A stretch of 64,000 nucleotides of DNA, taken from assembly GCF_028622115.1 (NCBI RefSeq), contig NZ_CP097263.1, forward strand, positions 6,324,001 to 6,388,000, in the 5' to 3' direction. A program made the position numbers and the translations under genes. How positions within the stretch are numbered: the first letter of the stretch is position 1; the number at the start of each line of letters is the position of its first letter. Source of the DNA: Kutzneria chonburiensis. Its GTDB lineage: Bacteria > Actinomycetota > Actinomycetes > Mycobacteriales > Pseudonocardiaceae. The notes under the pieces are model-generated. The model was not told the DNA's origin. It did not search any database and was given only the letters and a program-made list of their open reading frames with translations. Positions 1 through 14,972 of the stretch are shown piece after piece.

Positions 1-2
1 CC

Positions 3-374
3 GGTTTGCCACAGGCGATGCACCAGCAGGTCGGCGAACGGGGTCAGGCCCTGTCAGCCGGGCAGCGGCAGCTGATCGCGTTGGCCCGGGCCGAACTCGT
101 CGATCCGGCGGTGTTGTTGCTGGACGAGGCCACCGCGGCACTGGACCCGGCCACCGAGGCGGTCGTGTTGGCGGCCAGCGAGCACCTCGCCAGGCGCCGC
201 ACCACGTTCGTCGTCGCGCACCGGCTCGCCACCGCGGCCCGCGCGGACCGCATCGTGGTCCTGGACCAGGGACGCATCGTCGAGCAGGGCACCCACGCGG
301 AACTCCTGGAGGCCGGCGGCCGCTACGCCACCATGTGGCGCACCAGCGCCCACCTGGCCGACGACGCCGCCTGA
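3..374 (+). CDS. ABC exporter ATPase, C-terminal fragment
   Basis: This is the 3' end of a gene that begins outside the window; the frame is open to base 3. The visible part is the second half of an ABC nucleotide-binding domain. It shows a signature motif (LSAGQRQ, where LSGGQ is usual), a Walker B ending [12 protein letters not shown], and an H-loop in [11 protein letters not shown]. The tail [13 protein letters not shown] is typical of exporters in which the ATPase is fused to a membrane domain (MsbA/multidrug type). Substrate and membrane segments cannot be judged from this fragment. Confidence 0.9.
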   Translation, partial: GLPQAMHQQVGERGQALSAGQRQLIALARAELVDPAVLLLDEATAALDPATEAVVLAASEHLARRRTTFVVAHRLATAARADRIVVLDQGRIVEQGTHAELLEAGGRYATMWRTSAHLADDAA

Positions 375-420
375 GGACCATGTGGAGGTTGCCGCCAGAC
401 CGGGAGAGCGCGAGGCCCCG

Positions 421-521
421 CCGATGCTTCGCCCGGTTGGCGGATTTTGCCCGCCGCCACCCGACGCGCCCACTCCCTTCGCCGACGCGGCGGGCAAAAT
501 CCGGCAAGGGCGAGGCATCGG
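421..521. repeat. Long imperfect inverted repeat in the gap before kgd
   Basis: The 461 bp between the ABC gene and kgd hold no credible gene. Bases 421-456 pair with 488-521. The arms are about 35 bp with two mismatches and a two-base gap, and the core GGATTTTGCCCGCCG (442-456) is matched exactly by 488-502. The loop is about 31 bases. The structure could form a very stable hairpin 47 bp after the ABC stop codon, so a terminator or a small non-autonomous repeat is plausible. There is no T-run. The rest of the gap (about 640-835) presumably carries the kgd promoter, but I see no clear consensus. Confidence 0.7.
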
Positions 522-835
522 CTACCCGGGGGCCGAGCCCCGCGCGGGACGCGCGGCATGAAACTGCACGTGCTCGCAGGTGCGGCAAGACCAAACGTGG
601 TTCCGGCCACAATTGTTCCCGGTGCAAGTGCATGACTTGAACGATCAAGTACCCTAAGCCATCCTCAACACCCCCGGTCAGACGGCCACACCGGTGGGAT
701 GATCTGGATTGATCATGTGATCCACCTGACGTTGTGCCCGCTCGGCTGTGTGTGAAGCGACCTGCGTGGAGTACTAGCCTTGCTGGCGGAGTGAGTCAGT
801 ACAAATAGCGAGATAGATAGAGGCGAGCGCCAGCC

Positions 836-4528
<3,693 letters not shown>

Positions 4529-4540
4529 GCCTGTAACTTG

Positions 4541-4580
4541 CGATGGCCGGGCCCCGTGGGGTCCGGCCATCGTTCGTTTT
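4541..4580 (+). terminator. Rho-independent terminator of kgd
   Basis: Bases 4541-4555 (CGATGGCCGGGCCCC) pair with 4558-4572 with one mismatch. They are followed by TTCGTTTT, 12 bases after the kgd stop codon. Confidence 0.85.
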
Positions 4581-4593
4581 CGAGGAGTTGGCT

Positions 4594-4776
4594 GTGTACT
4601 TCACCGACCGTGGCATCGAAGAGCTGGAGCAGCGCCGGGGCGAGGAGGAGGTCACCCTGGCCTGGGTGGCCGACCGGCTGCGGGCCTTCGTCGACCTCAA
4701 CCCCGAGTTCGAGAACGCCGTCGAGCGGCTGGCCACCTTCCTGGCCCGGGACGACTCCGACGACATCGACGACTGA
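4594..4776 (+). CDS. DUF6104 family small protein
   Basis: A 60-residue protein beginning MYFTDRGIEELEQRRGEEE. This matches the short conserved actinobacterial family I know as DUF6104, whose function is unknown. I chose the GTG at 4594 because a GAGGAG ribosome binding site lies six bases upstream; an upstream ATG at 4543 would start inside the kgd terminator. The protein is acidic with a DDSDDIDD tail and has no membrane segment. It lies between kgd and surE. Confidence 0.8.
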   Translation: MYFTDRGIEELEQRRGEEEVTLAWVADRLRAFVDLNPEFENAVERLATFLARDDSDDIDD

Positions 4777-4778
4777 CT

Positions 4779-4863
4779 CCACCCCCGCTTGAATGTCACA
4801 TGCGCGTCGTACTTGCCTCCCAGAGGCACATCCGGACCGCATGTGACGTTCAAGCGGGGGTGG
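4779..4863. repeat. Near-perfect 26 bp inverted repeat
   Basis: Bases 4779-4804 pair with 4838-4863 with a single mismatch, separated by a 33-base loop. The outer ends are CCACCCCCGCTTGAA and its complement. It fills most of the gap between the DUF6104 gene and surE and could be a terminator or a small mobile repeat. There is no T-run. Confidence 0.8.
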
Positions 4864-4883
4864 TTGTCGGGTAGGACTGGAGC

Positions 4884-5639
4884 GTGAACTCTCTCCGCGT
4901 CCTGGTCACCAATGACGACGGCATCGACTCCCCCGGCTTGATCGCGCTGGCCCGCTGCGCGGTGGAGCTGGGCCACGACACCATCATCGCGGCGCCCAGC
5001 GTCGAAGCGAGCGGCACCGGCGCCGGGCTGACGGCGTCGGGCGGGCACCGCAGCGTGACGATGTCGCGGCGGGTCATCGACGACCTGCCGGACACGCCGG
5101 CCTACGCGATCGACGCGCATCCCGGGCTCATCGCGCTGCTGGCGTGCCGTGGGGCCTTCGGCGGCCAGCCGCCGGACCTGCTGCTGTCGGGCATCAACTT
5201 CGGCGCGAACATCGGCCGCGCGCTGATCCATTCGGGCACGGTCGGCGCGGCGCTGACCGCCCACGTCAACGGCGTCACGGCGCTGGCCGTGTCGCTGGAC
5301 GTGCCCTGGGATCCGCCGGGCACGCCGCTGTGGGACGTCGTCGACCCGTACGTGAAGGATGTGCTGGGTCTGATCGAGCCGGGCAGCGTGCTCAACCTGA
5401 ACGTGCCCAACCGCCCCGACCCGGGTCCGCTGCGCTGGGCCGCGCTCACCCGCTACGGCCGGGTGCAGAGCCGGATCGTGGACCAGTACGAGGACCGGAT
5501 CGAGCTGGCCACCGTGATCCTGGAGGACGAGGTGGAGCCAGGCTCGGACGCGGCGCTGCTGGAGGCGGGCTACGCGACGGTGACCGAGCTGCGCTCGGTC
5601 AGCGCTGTCGAACGCCCGCGCGCCACACCGCCCACGTGA
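4884..5639 (+). CDS. surE: 5'/3'-nucleotidase SurE
   Basis: A 251-residue survival-protein nucleotidase that removes phosphate from nucleoside monophosphates. The metal-binding N-terminus [13 protein letters not shown] is intact. The [16 protein letters not shown] segment and the SGTVGAA motif of the family follow. GTG start at 4884. The 3' end overlaps the convergent hutI gene by 41 bp. Confidence 0.95.
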   Translation: MNSLRVLVTNDDGIDSPGLIALARCAVELGHDTIIAAPSVEASGTGAGLTASGGHRSVTMSRRVIDDLPDTPAYAIDAHPGLIALLACRGAFGGQPPDLLLSGINFGANIGRALIHSGTVGAALTAHVNGVTALAVSLDVPWDPPGTPLWDVVDPYVKDVLGLIEPGSVLNLNVPNRPDPGPLRWAALTRYGRVQSRIVDQYEDRIELATVILEDEVEPGSDAALLEAGYATVTELRSVSAVERPRATPPT

Positions 5640-6744
5640 GCGGCACACCAGGCCGGTAAGCCAGGTGCGTGGTGGACGGCGCGTTCAGCACGTGAATGTC
5701 GGCCCTCGACCCGGGCCGCAGCACGCCGATGTCGTCCCGGCGCAGGGCCTGCGCGCCGCCGAGCGTGGCGGCGCGCACGGCCTCCTCGACGGTCATGCGC
5801 ATCTGGAGCACGGCCGTGGCCACGCAGAAGGCCATGGAAGACGTGTACGAGGAGCCGGGATTGCAGTTGGACGCCAGCGCGACCGTGACGCCGGCGTCGA
5901 GCAGCGCCCGCACCTCGGGCAGCGGCTGCCTGGTGGACAGGTCGCACGCCGGCAGCAGCGTGGCGACGGTGTCGGAGTCGGCCAGCGCGGCGACATCGGC
6001 CGGCGTGAGGTACGTGCAGTGGTCGACGCTGGCGGCGTCCATCTCCACGGCCAGCCGCACGCCGGGGCCGGGGCCGAGCTGGTTGCCGTGCACGCGCAGC
6101 CCGAGGCCCTTCTTGCCGGCGGCGGTGAGCACGGCCCGCGACTGGTCCTCATCGAAGGCGCCGGTCTCGCAGAACACATCGGCCCAGGTCACGTGGGGCG
6201 CGACGGCCTCGAGCATGGGACCGCACACCAGGTCCACGTAATCGTCGGCCTTGGTGCCCGGCGGCACGAGATGTGCGCCGAGGAAGGTCACCTCGTCGGC
6301 GTAGCCCCCGGCGAGGATGGCCGAGCGGAGCTCGTCGGCCACCGTGAGTCCGTAGCCGGTCTTGGTCTCGATGTACGTGGTGCCTTGGGAAACGGCCTCT
6401 TCGACGTGCTTGCGCAGGCCGGCGGTGAGCTGCTCGTCGGTGGCCGCGCGGGTGGCGTCCACAGTGACGGCGATGCCGCCGGCGGCGTAGGGCTGGCCGG
6501 ACATGCGGGCCCCGAACTCGGCGGTCCGGTCGCCGGCGAAGACCAGGTGGGTGTGGCTGTCGACCCAGCCCGGCAACACCGCGCGGCCGTCCACGTCGAC
6601 GCGCTCGTCGGCATCGGGCGCGTCGGCCGAGGGTCCGACCCAGGCCACCCGGTCGCCGTCCACCACCATCGCCGCGTCGCGCAGCTTGCCCAGCTCGGCA
6701 TCGTTGGTGGTCAGTTCGGCGATGCCGGTGACTAGGACTGCCAC
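5599..6744 (-). CDS. hutI: Imidazolonepropionase
   Basis: A 381-residue amidohydrolase that opens imidazolone-5-propionate to N-formimino-L-glutamate, the third step of histidine degradation. The metal site HTH follows VLPGWVD near residue 62, and a second metal site lies in LRVHGNQL. It is the last gene of the minus-strand hut operon. It starts at GTG 6744, 13 bp inside the end of hutF, so the two are probably translationally coupled. Confidence 0.95.
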   Translation of the reverse strand: MAVLVTGIAELTTNDAELGKLRDAAMVVDGDRVAWVGPSADAPDADERVDVDGRAVLPGWVDSHTHLVFAGDRTAEFGARMSGQPYAAGGIAVTVDATRAATDEQLTAGLRKHVEEAVSQGTTYIETKTGYGLTVADELRSAILAGGYADEVTFLGAHLVPPGTKADDYVDLVCGPMLEAVAPHVTWADVFCETGAFDEDQSRAVLTAAGKKGLGLRVHGNQLGPGPGVRLAVEMDAASVDHCTYLTPADVAALADSDTVATLLPACDLSTRQPLPEVRALLDAGVTVALASNCNPGSSYTSSMAFCVATAVLQMRMTVEEAVRAATLGGAQALRRDDIGVLRPGSRADIHVLNAPSTTHLAYRPGVPLTWAVWRAGVRQR

Positions 6745-8039
6745 AGTTCCCCCATCACGTCCGCGAGAAGAGGTCCTACCTCCCCTAGCGTCGCATGACG
6801 GCCCCCCGTCGCCACAACCCGCCCATCGACTATTACCGCGTCCACATCGGACGAATTCGCGGTCAGCAGAACCTGCTCCGGTCGGCTACCCGCCGTTCGT
6901 ATCGAATCCAGGCCGACCGCGACCAGGTCGGCCGGCGCGCCGACGGCGATCCGCCCGGCGCCGGGCCAACCGAGGCAGGCATGGCCGGCCGCGGTCGCGG
7001 CGGCCAGCAGCTCGTCGGGGCTGAACCGGCCGCGCTGCCCGGTGCGCAGCCGCTCGCCGTGCTCCAGCGCCCGCGTCTCCACCAGCGGGTCGATCACGAC
7101 ATGTTGGTCGCTGCCAAGGGAAAGCGGGCTGCCGGCGTCGACGAGCTCGCGGGCCGGCCCGATGCCGTCGGCCAGGTCGGCCTCCGTGGTCGGGCAGAAG
7201 CACGCGGTAGTGGTGGACCCACCGAGCAGCGCGCGGTCGTGCTCGGTGAGATGGGTGGCGTGCACGGCCGTGGTCCGCGGCGACAGCACGCCGGCCTCGG
7301 CCAGCAGGGCGGTCGGCGTCATGCCGTACGCGGCAAGGCAAGCCTCGTTCTCGGCCGGCTGCTCGGACAGGTGGACGTGCAGCGGCCCGCCGACCGCGGC
7401 CACGTCGGCCAGCTGCTCGCGGGGAACGCCGCGCACGGAGTGGATCGCCGCGCCGACGCGCATCACGGCGTCCGACTTCAGCTCGGAAACCCTTGCCGCC
7501 CAGCGGGTCGCGTCGCCGTCGCTGAAGCGGAGCTGGGTCCCTTCGAGCTCGGTGCCGATACCCCCGGCCACGTAACAGGTGTCGAGCAGCGTGATGCGGA
7601 TTCCTGCCGTAGCGGCAGCTTCCCGCAGCACGTGACCCATCTCGTTCGGGTCGGCGTACGGAGTGCCGCCGGGACCGTGGTGCAGGTAGTGGAACTCGCC
7701 GACGCAGGAGATACCGGCGACGGCCATCTCCGCGAAAACGGCGGTGGCCAGCTTGAGGTAGCTGTCCGGTGTGAGCCGCGCGGCCAGCTGGTACATCGCC
7801 TGCCGCCACGTCCAGAAGGTGCCGCCGTCGGCGTGGGTACGACCGCGCAGCGCACGGTGGAAGGCGTGCGAGTGCGCGTTGGCGAAGCCCGGCAACACAA
7901 TGCCGTTCAACCGGTACGCACCGAGCGGCGGCTGGTCCGAAGTGGACACTTCGGCGATCCGGCCGTCGTCGCCGACGCGCACCAGCACGCCGGCGACCAC
8001 ACCCTCGGGCAGCCAAGCCTTTTCACACCAGTACGTCAC
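6732..8039 (-). CDS. hutF: Formimidoylglutamate deiminase
   Basis: A 435-residue amidohydrolase that converts N-formimino-L-glutamate to N-formyl-L-glutamate and ammonia. The metal-binding [11 protein letters not shown] follows LPGFANA, and [14 protein letters not shown] and [10 protein letters not shown] are further family motifs. Its presence means the operon uses the deiminase branch rather than direct formamide release. The GTG start overlaps the stop of the upstream amidohydrolase gene as GTGA. Confidence 0.95.
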   Translation of the reverse strand: MTYWCEKAWLPEGVVAGVLVRVGDDGRIAEVSTSDQPPLGAYRLNGIVLPGFANAHSHAFHRALRGRTHADGGTFWTWRQAMYQLAARLTPDSYLKLATAVFAEMAVAGISCVGEFHYLHHGPGGTPYADPNEMGHVLREAAATAGIRITLLDTCYVAGGIGTELEGTQLRFSDGDATRWAARVSELKSDAVMRVGAAIHSVRGVPREQLADVAAVGGPLHVHLSEQPAENEACLAAYGMTPTALLAEAGVLSPRTTAVHATHLTEHDRALLGGSTTTACFCPTTEADLADGIGPARELVDAGSPLSLGSDQHVVIDPLVETRALEHGERLRTGQRGRFSPDELLAAATAAGHACLGWPGAGRIAVGAPADLVAVGLDSIRTAGSRPEQVLLTANSSDVDAVIVDGRVVATGGRHATLGEVGPLLADVMGELWQS

Positions 8040-9218
8040 GAGGCCAGGTGCTCCAGTGTCGCGGCCAGCGCGGCCACCCCGGCCTCGCAGTCGTCCGGCT
8101 CGGCGTACTCCTGCGGCGCATGGCTGACGCCGGTCGGGTTGCGTACGAACAACATCGCCGTCGGCACGCGGCTGGCCAGGATGCCGGCGTCGTGCCCGGC
8201 CCCGGTCGGCAGGGCCGGCACGCCACCGAGCACAGTGGACAGATCATCGCGCAGCACCGGGTCGAACACCACGGTGTCGCCGTAGGACTCCTGCGTGACG
8301 CGAATCCCGCAGCCCTCCTCGGCCGCCGCCTGCCGGGCCATGGCCTGGATCTCCGCGACCACCGACTTCGTGGTGGCGTCGTCACCGGCGCGCGCGTCCA
8401 GCCACACGTTGACCTCGGACGCGATCACGTTGGTACCACCGGGAACCGGCACGATCCGGCCCACGGTCGCCCGCGCGTCGCCGACGGCCGCCTTGCGTGC
8501 GGCCAACACCAGCGACGCCGCCGGCACCATCGGGTCCCGCCGGTCCGACATCCGCGTTGCCCCAGCATGGTTTCCTCGCCGGTGAAGGTGAACCGCCAGC
8601 GGCCGTGGGCCAGGATCGATGACGCCACACCGACCGGAACGGTGAGCCCACGGCCCTGTTCCACGTGCAGCTCGACGAAACAACCGATGCGCGCCAACGC
8701 TTCCTCGTCCGGCCCCAGGGTTGACGGGTCGGCACCGGCGGCCGTGATGGCGTCGGCCAAGGAGATGCCGTCCGGGTCACGCAGCGACCGGGCCTGGTCG
8801 GGGTCGATCGCACCGGTGATCAGCCGCGAGCCGAGGCAGGGCACGCCGAACCGGCCGCCTTCCTCCTCGACGAACACCACCACGGCCAACGGCTTGCGGG
8901 GCGTGAACCCCTTGGCCCGCAACACATCGACCGCCGCCAGCGAGGACACCACACCCAGCGGCCCGTCGAACGCGCCGCCACCGGGCACGGAGTCCAGGTG
9001 GCTGCCGGTGATCACGGCGTCCGGGCCGGGATTTCCCCACCACGCCCAGATGTTGCCGTTGCGGTCGGTCTCCACCGACAGCCCGCGCTTGGCCGCCTCG
9101 GCGACGAACCACTCGCGCAGCTCCAGCTCGACCCGGTCGAACCCGTGGCGGGAATACCCGCCACGGACCCGGTCCGCGCCGACGTCGGCGATCGCGGCCA
9201 GCAGGCCGGTAGCCGTCA

Positions 9219-9219
<1 letters not shown>
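8036..9219 (-). pseudogene. M20-family amidohydrolase (AllC/carbamoylase type), frameshifted
   Basis: Two reading frames together make one M20 peptidase-family amidohydrolase related to allantoate amidohydrolase and N-carbamoyl amino acid hydrolases. The N-terminal part starts at ATG 9219 (MTATGLLAAIADVG) and has the metal site GSHLDSVPGGGAFDGPLG. The C-terminal part resumes at NHAGATRMSDRRDPM and ends at 8036. The frames join where one base appears to be missing, near 8574-8577, in a GAAA run. It may be a true pseudogene or a sequencing error. In the hut operon the likely substrate is N-formylglutamate (inference), since no HutG is present. It overlaps hutU by ATGA. Confidence 0.85.
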
Positions 9220-10863
<1,644 letters not shown>

Positions 10864-10864
<1 letters not shown>

Positions 10865-12411
10865 CAGAGGTTCTCCTCGACGGTGCGCGCGATCAGTCCA
10901 CTGCGGACGAGCGCTTCGGTGGCCGCGATCTCCGGGGCCAGGTGGCGGTCGGGTCCGGGGCCGGCGACGTGCTCCCGGAGCAGCGCGACGACGGCCGCGG
11001 TGGCCGGCGCCGGCTTGAGCGGGGCGCGCAGGTCGAGCGCGCGGGCCGCGGTGAGCAGTTCGATGGACAGCACGGTGGTCAGGCCGTCGACGGCCTTGCG
11101 CAGCTTGCGCGCCGCCGACCAGCCCATCGAGACGTGGTCCTCCTGCATGGCGCTGGACGGGATCGAGTCGACGCTGGCCGGCACGGCCAGGCGCTTGAGC
11201 TCGGACACCACCGCGGCCTGCGTGTAGTGCGCGATCATGTGGCCGGAGTCGACGCCCGGGTCGTCAGCCAGGAACGGCGGCAGACCGTGCGATCGGGCCA
11301 CGTCCAGCATCCGGTCGGTGCGGCGCTCAGCCATGCTGGCCACGTCGGCCACCGGGATGGCGAGGAAGTCCAGCACGTAGGCCACGGGCGCGCCGTGGAA
11401 GTTGCCGTTGGACTCCACGCGGCCGTCGGCCAGCACGGCCGGGTTGTCGATCGCCGAGTCCAGCTCACGGTCGGCGACGAGCTCGGCGTGGGCCAGGGTG
11501 TCGCGGGCCGCGCCGTGCACCTGCGGGGAGCAGCGCAGCGAGTACGCGTCCTGGACGCGGGTGCAGTCCGGACCGCGGTGGCTTTCCATGATTTCCGAGC
11601 CGGCCAGAATTTGGCTCATGCGAGCCGCCGACCGGGCCTGTCCCGGGTGCGGACGCAGTGCCTGGAGATCGGCGGCGAACACCCGGTCGGTGCCCAGCAG
11701 GGCCTCCACGCTCATCGCCGCGGTGAGGTCGGCGATGTCCAGCAGCTTGGCCAGGTCGGTGATCGCCAGCACCAGCATGCCGAGCATGCCGTCGGTGCCG
11801 TTGATCATGGCCAGGCCCTCCTTCTCGGCCAGCGCCACCGGCTCGATGCCGGCCTCGGCCAGCGCATCGGCGGCGTCGCGCAGCGTGCCGTCGGCGTCGC
11901 GGACCTGGCCCTCGCCGATCAGCGCCAGGGCAACCGAGGACAGCGGGGCCAGGTCGCCGGAGCAGCCCAGGGAGCCGTACTCGTGCACGATCGGCGTGAT
12001 GCCGGCGTTGAGCATCCGCGCCATCGCGTCCACAGTGGACGGGCGGACGCCGGTGTGGCCGGTGGCCAGCGTGCGCAGCCGCAGCAGGGCCAGCGCACGG
12101 ATCACCTCGCGCTCGACCTCCGGGCCCGCACCGGCGGCGTGCGAGCGGATCAGCGAGCGTTGCAGCTGCGCGCGCCGGTCCGGCGGGATGTGCCGGACGG
12201 CGAGCGCCCCGAAGCCGGTCGAGACGCCGTAGGTGGGCGTCGTCGCGTTGGCCAGCTCCTCGATGTGCGCCCGGGCCGTGGTGACGGCCTCGACCGCGGC
12301 CGGTTCCAGCTCGACCGCCACGCCGTCGCGGGCGACCGCGACGACCTCGTCACGCCGCAGCGGCTTCGCGCCGAGCTGCACTGCCTCCGGGTGTGCCATG
12401 TGCACCATCAC
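10864..12411 (-). CDS. hutH: Histidine ammonia-lyase
   Basis: Removes ammonia from L-histidine to give urocanate, the first step of the pathway. [11 protein letters not shown] and the MIO-forming region [13 protein letters not shown] are present. The tripeptide is Cys-Ser-Gly (Ser near residue 151), where Ala-Ser-Gly is the textbook form; the dehydrated Ser is kept. Length is about 515 residues, full for the family. Three in-frame starts (12411, 12408, 12399) are possible and none has a strong ribosome binding site. It is the first gene of the operon, divergent from the IclR regulator. Confidence 0.95.
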
Positions 12412-12453
12412 AGCTGGTGGCGACCGCTTGCACGAGTGGGGAGCGGGTGACAG

Positions 12454-12471
12454 TGTCTGGAATGCCAGACA
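12454..12471. promoter_or_regulatory. Candidate hut operator
   Basis: TGTCTGG at 12454-12460 and CCAGACA at 12465-12471 form a perfect inverted repeat with a 4-base spacer. It lies between the divergent hutH and IclR genes, just upstream of the regulator's ribosome binding site. IclR proteins bind such palindromes, so this is the best operator candidate. Binding is inferred. Confidence 0.6.
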
Positions 12472-12486
12472 ACGGGAGGTCTACCC

Positions 12487-13269
12487 ATGGGTAGCAGCAG
12501 TGACGTGCCGGCGCTGCGCCGTGGACTGGCCGTGCTGCGCCTGCTGTCCACCCGGCCGGGCCCGATGTCCGCCGCCACCATCGCCCGTGAGCTCGAACTG
12601 CCTCGGTCGACGGCGTACCACCTGCTGGCCGAGCTGGCCGATGCCGGCTTCGTGACGCACCTGCCGGAGGAGCGCCGGTACGGGCTCGGCGTCGCGGCTT
12701 TCGAACTTGGCTCGGCGTACCTGCGCCACGATCCACTCGAGCGACTGGCTCGCCCGCTCCTGCGCCGGCTCGTCGACCGGGCCGGCGCCACGGCCCACCT
12801 CGGCGTCCTGCACGGGGCCGAGGCGCTCTACCTGCTCCGGGAGCAGCCCCGGCAGCCCAACACCCTGGTCTCCGACGTCGGCGTGCGGCTGCCGGCCCAC
12901 CTGCCGGCGTCCGGCCGGGCCATGCTGGCGTTCCTGCTGCCGGCCCAGGTCAGGGCCCTGTTTCCGGGAGTCGGCAGCTTCGTCGACCGCACCGGCCGTG
13001 GGCCGCGCGACCTGCCGTCCCTACGCCGGCTGCTGTCGTTCGAACGGCAACGCGGCTGGTTCGTCGAGGACGGCTTCGTCACCGCCGACTTCGCTTCCGT
13101 CGCCGCCCCGGTCTTCGACCACGGCGGCCGCCCCATCGCCGCCATCAGCACCACGTTCCGGCACGTCTGCGAGGACGTGAACGCGTGCGGCGCCGACTGG
13201 CCGGAGATCGCCGCCGAAGTGCGCAGAACCGCCGAGGAACTGACGCTGCGCATCGGCGGCCACAAATAA
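12487..13269 (+). CDS. IclR-family regulator of histidine use
   Basis: 260 residues. The N-terminal winged helix (about 8-70, with MSAATIARELELPRSTAYH as the recognition region) is followed by the IclR effector-binding domain (about 85-255). A GGGAGG site lies six bases before ATG 12487. It is divergent from hutH with a palindrome between them, so local control of the hut operon, probably with urocanate or histidine as signal, is likely but inferred. Confidence 0.88.
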   Translation: MGSSSDVPALRRGLAVLRLLSTRPGPMSAATIARELELPRSTAYHLLAELADAGFVTHLPEERRYGLGVAAFELGSAYLRHDPLERLARPLLRRLVDRAGATAHLGVLHGAEALYLLREQPRQPNTLVSDVGVRLPAHLPASGRAMLAFLLPAQVRALFPGVGSFVDRTGRGPRDLPSLRRLLSFERQRGWFVEDGFVTADFASVAAPVFDHGGRPIAAISTTFRHVCEDVNACGADWPEIAAEVRRTAEELTLRIGGHK

Positions 13270-13357
13270 ACCCCCGCGAGTCCCGCTTAGCGTCACACCG
13301 AAATGCTGAATCCGTTTCAGCATCTCGGTGTGACTGTGGGCGGGACTCGCGGGGGTT
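13269..13357. repeat. 42 bp inverted repeat, full copy of a dispersed element
   Basis: Bases 13269-13310 pair with 13316-13357 at 37 of 42 positions with a 5-base loop. The ends read AACCCCCGCGAGTCCCGC and its complement. It sits between the convergent IclR and osmoprotectant-binding genes and overlaps the IclR stop codon. Half copies occur at 18290-18323 and 62521-62552, also at convergent gene ends. It probably works as a bidirectional terminator. Confidence 0.85.
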
Positions 13358-13368
13358 CTAGGGGCGGG

Positions 13369-14292
13369 TCAGAGGCCGACGCTGGCCAGCCAGTCGCTGG
13401 CCACCTTGGAGGCGTCCGGCTTGTCCGGCGCGGCGAGCTTGGTGTTGATGTCGGTCAGCGTCTTGGTGTCGAGCTTGGCCGAGACGGCGTTGAGCGCCTT
13501 CTTGACCGCGTCGCTGGCCTTCTTGGTGTTGATCAGCGGCAGCACGTTCTGCGCGGCGAAGTTGAACTTCGGGTCCTCCAGCACGACCCAGCCGTTCTTC
13601 TCGATGGTGCTGTCGGTGGTGAACATGTCCGCGGCCTGGATGGAGCCCTGGGACAGCGCGGCCACGGTCAGCGGGCCGTCGGCGTCGAGCGAGGTGAAGC
13701 TCTTGAACGTGCAGTTGTAGTTCTTCTGCAGGCCGGGCAGGCCGTCAGGGCGCTTCTGGAACTCCGGCGCCGAGCCGACGACCAGCTCGCCGCAGTGCGG
13801 GGCCAGGTCGGCCAGCGACTTCGCGTTGTACTTCTGCGCCGTCTCCTTGGTGACGACGATGGCGTCCTTGTCCTCGGCCGCCGACTTGTCCAGCACCGAC
13901 AGGCCGTCCGGCACGGCCTTCTGCAGCGCCGCGTACACGTCGTCGGCGCTGGTCGCGGTGGCGTCCTTCTTGAAGTACTGGAGCAGCACGCCGCTGTACT
14001 CCGGGATCAGGTCGATGGAGCCGTCCTTGAGCGCCGGCAGGTAGGTCTCCCGGCTGCCGATGTTCAGCTTCTTGGTGACCTTCACCCCCGCCTTGGTCAG
14101 CGCGGCCGCGTAGATCTCGGCCAGCAGCTGGCTCTCGGCGAAGTTGGCCGACCCGACGGTGATGGTGTCGGACGGGGACTGGCTGCCGGTGTTGTTGTTG
14201 GCCAGCGGGTCGCCACCGCCGCCGCCACCACAGGCGGTCAGGCCCAGCGCCGCCACCAGGACGGTGACCAGGCCGGCTACGGTTCGCTTCAT
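13369..14292 (-). CDS. Osmoprotectant ABC transporter substrate-binding lipoprotein
   Basis: 307 residues. The signal peptide ends in a lipobox (LGLTAC), followed by a Gly-rich stretch and an OpuAC-type glycine betaine/choline/carnitine-binding fold (ITVGSANFAESQLLAEIY at the domain start, LIPEYSGVLLQYF further on). It is anchored outside the membrane and delivers substrate to the two permeases encoded just upstream. The ATG overlaps the permease stop by four bases. The exact osmolyte is not visible. Confidence 0.9.
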   Translation of the reverse strand: MKRTVAGLVTVLVAALGLTACGGGGGGDPLANNNTGSQSPSDTITVGSANFAESQLLAEIYAAALTKAGVKVTKKLNIGSRETYLPALKDGSIDLIPEYSGVLLQYFKKDATATSADDVYAALQKAVPDGLSVLDKSAAEDKDAIVVTKETAQKYNAKSLADLAPHCGELVVGSAPEFQKRPDGLPGLQKNYNCTFKSFTSLDADGPLTVAALSQGSIQAADMFTTDSTIEKNGWVVLEDPKFNFAAQNVLPLINTKKASDAVKKALNAVSAKLDTKTLTDINTKLAAPDKPDASKVASDWLASVGL

Positions 14293-14969
14293 CTCTGGAT
14301 TCCTCCACTCGTCCTCACCGGGCGCAACCCGGGTGAGACAACCAGCCGTTGCACGCCGGTGAGCACCAGCTCGACCAGCACCGCGAGCACGGCGACCAGG
14401 ATCGCGCCGCCCGCCATCTGGGGATAGTCGTGCAGCGCCAGCCCGTCGAACACGTACCGGCCGAGGCCGCCGAGCCCGACGTAGGCGGCGATGGTCGCGG
14501 TGGCCACCACCTGCAGCGCGGCGCTGCGCACGCCGCCGAAGATCAGCGGCATCGCGTTGGGGATCTCCACCTGGAACAGGACCTCGCGTTCCCGCATGCC
14601 CACGCCCCGAGCCGCGTCCACCACCACCGGCTCGACCGCGCCGATGCCGGCGTACGCGCCGGCCATGATCGGCGGGATGGCCAGCAGGGTGAGCGCGGCG
14701 ATCGGCGGCACCAGGCCGATGCCGGCCAGCAGCACGACCAGCGTCAACACGCCGACGGTGGGCAGCGCCCGCAGCACGTTGGCCGCGCCGACCAGCACGA
14801 AGCCGCCGCGCTTGGTGTGCCCGACCAGCGCGCCGAGCGGGAAGCCGATCACGATGGCGATGGCCAGGGCCAGCGCGGTGTACCAGAGGTGTTCGAGCAG
14901 CCTGGCCGGCACGCCGGTCGGGCCGCTCCAGTTGGTGGGGTCGAACAACCAGCTCGTCAACAGGTTCAC
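14289..14969 (-). CDS. Osmoprotectant ABC transporter permease 2
   Basis: 226 residues with about five to six membrane helices and the binding-protein-dependent permease loop around DAARGVGMREREVLFQVEIPN. It belongs to the OpuCB/OpuCD (ProW-like) family of glycine betaine/choline importers. It lies 3 bp after the other permease and overlaps the binding-protein gene as ATGA. Confidence 0.88.
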   Translation of the reverse strand: MNLLTSWLFDPTNWSGPTGVPARLLEHLWYTALALAIAIVIGFPLGALVGHTKRGGFVLVGAANVLRALPTVGVLTLVVLLAGIGLVPPIAALTLLAIPPIMAGAYAGIGAVEPVVVDAARGVGMREREVLFQVEIPNAMPLIFGGVRSAALQVVATATIAAYVGLGGLGRYVFDGLALHDYPQMAGGAILVAVLAVLVELVLTGVQRLVVSPGLRPVRTSGGIQR

Positions 14970-14972
14970 GGC

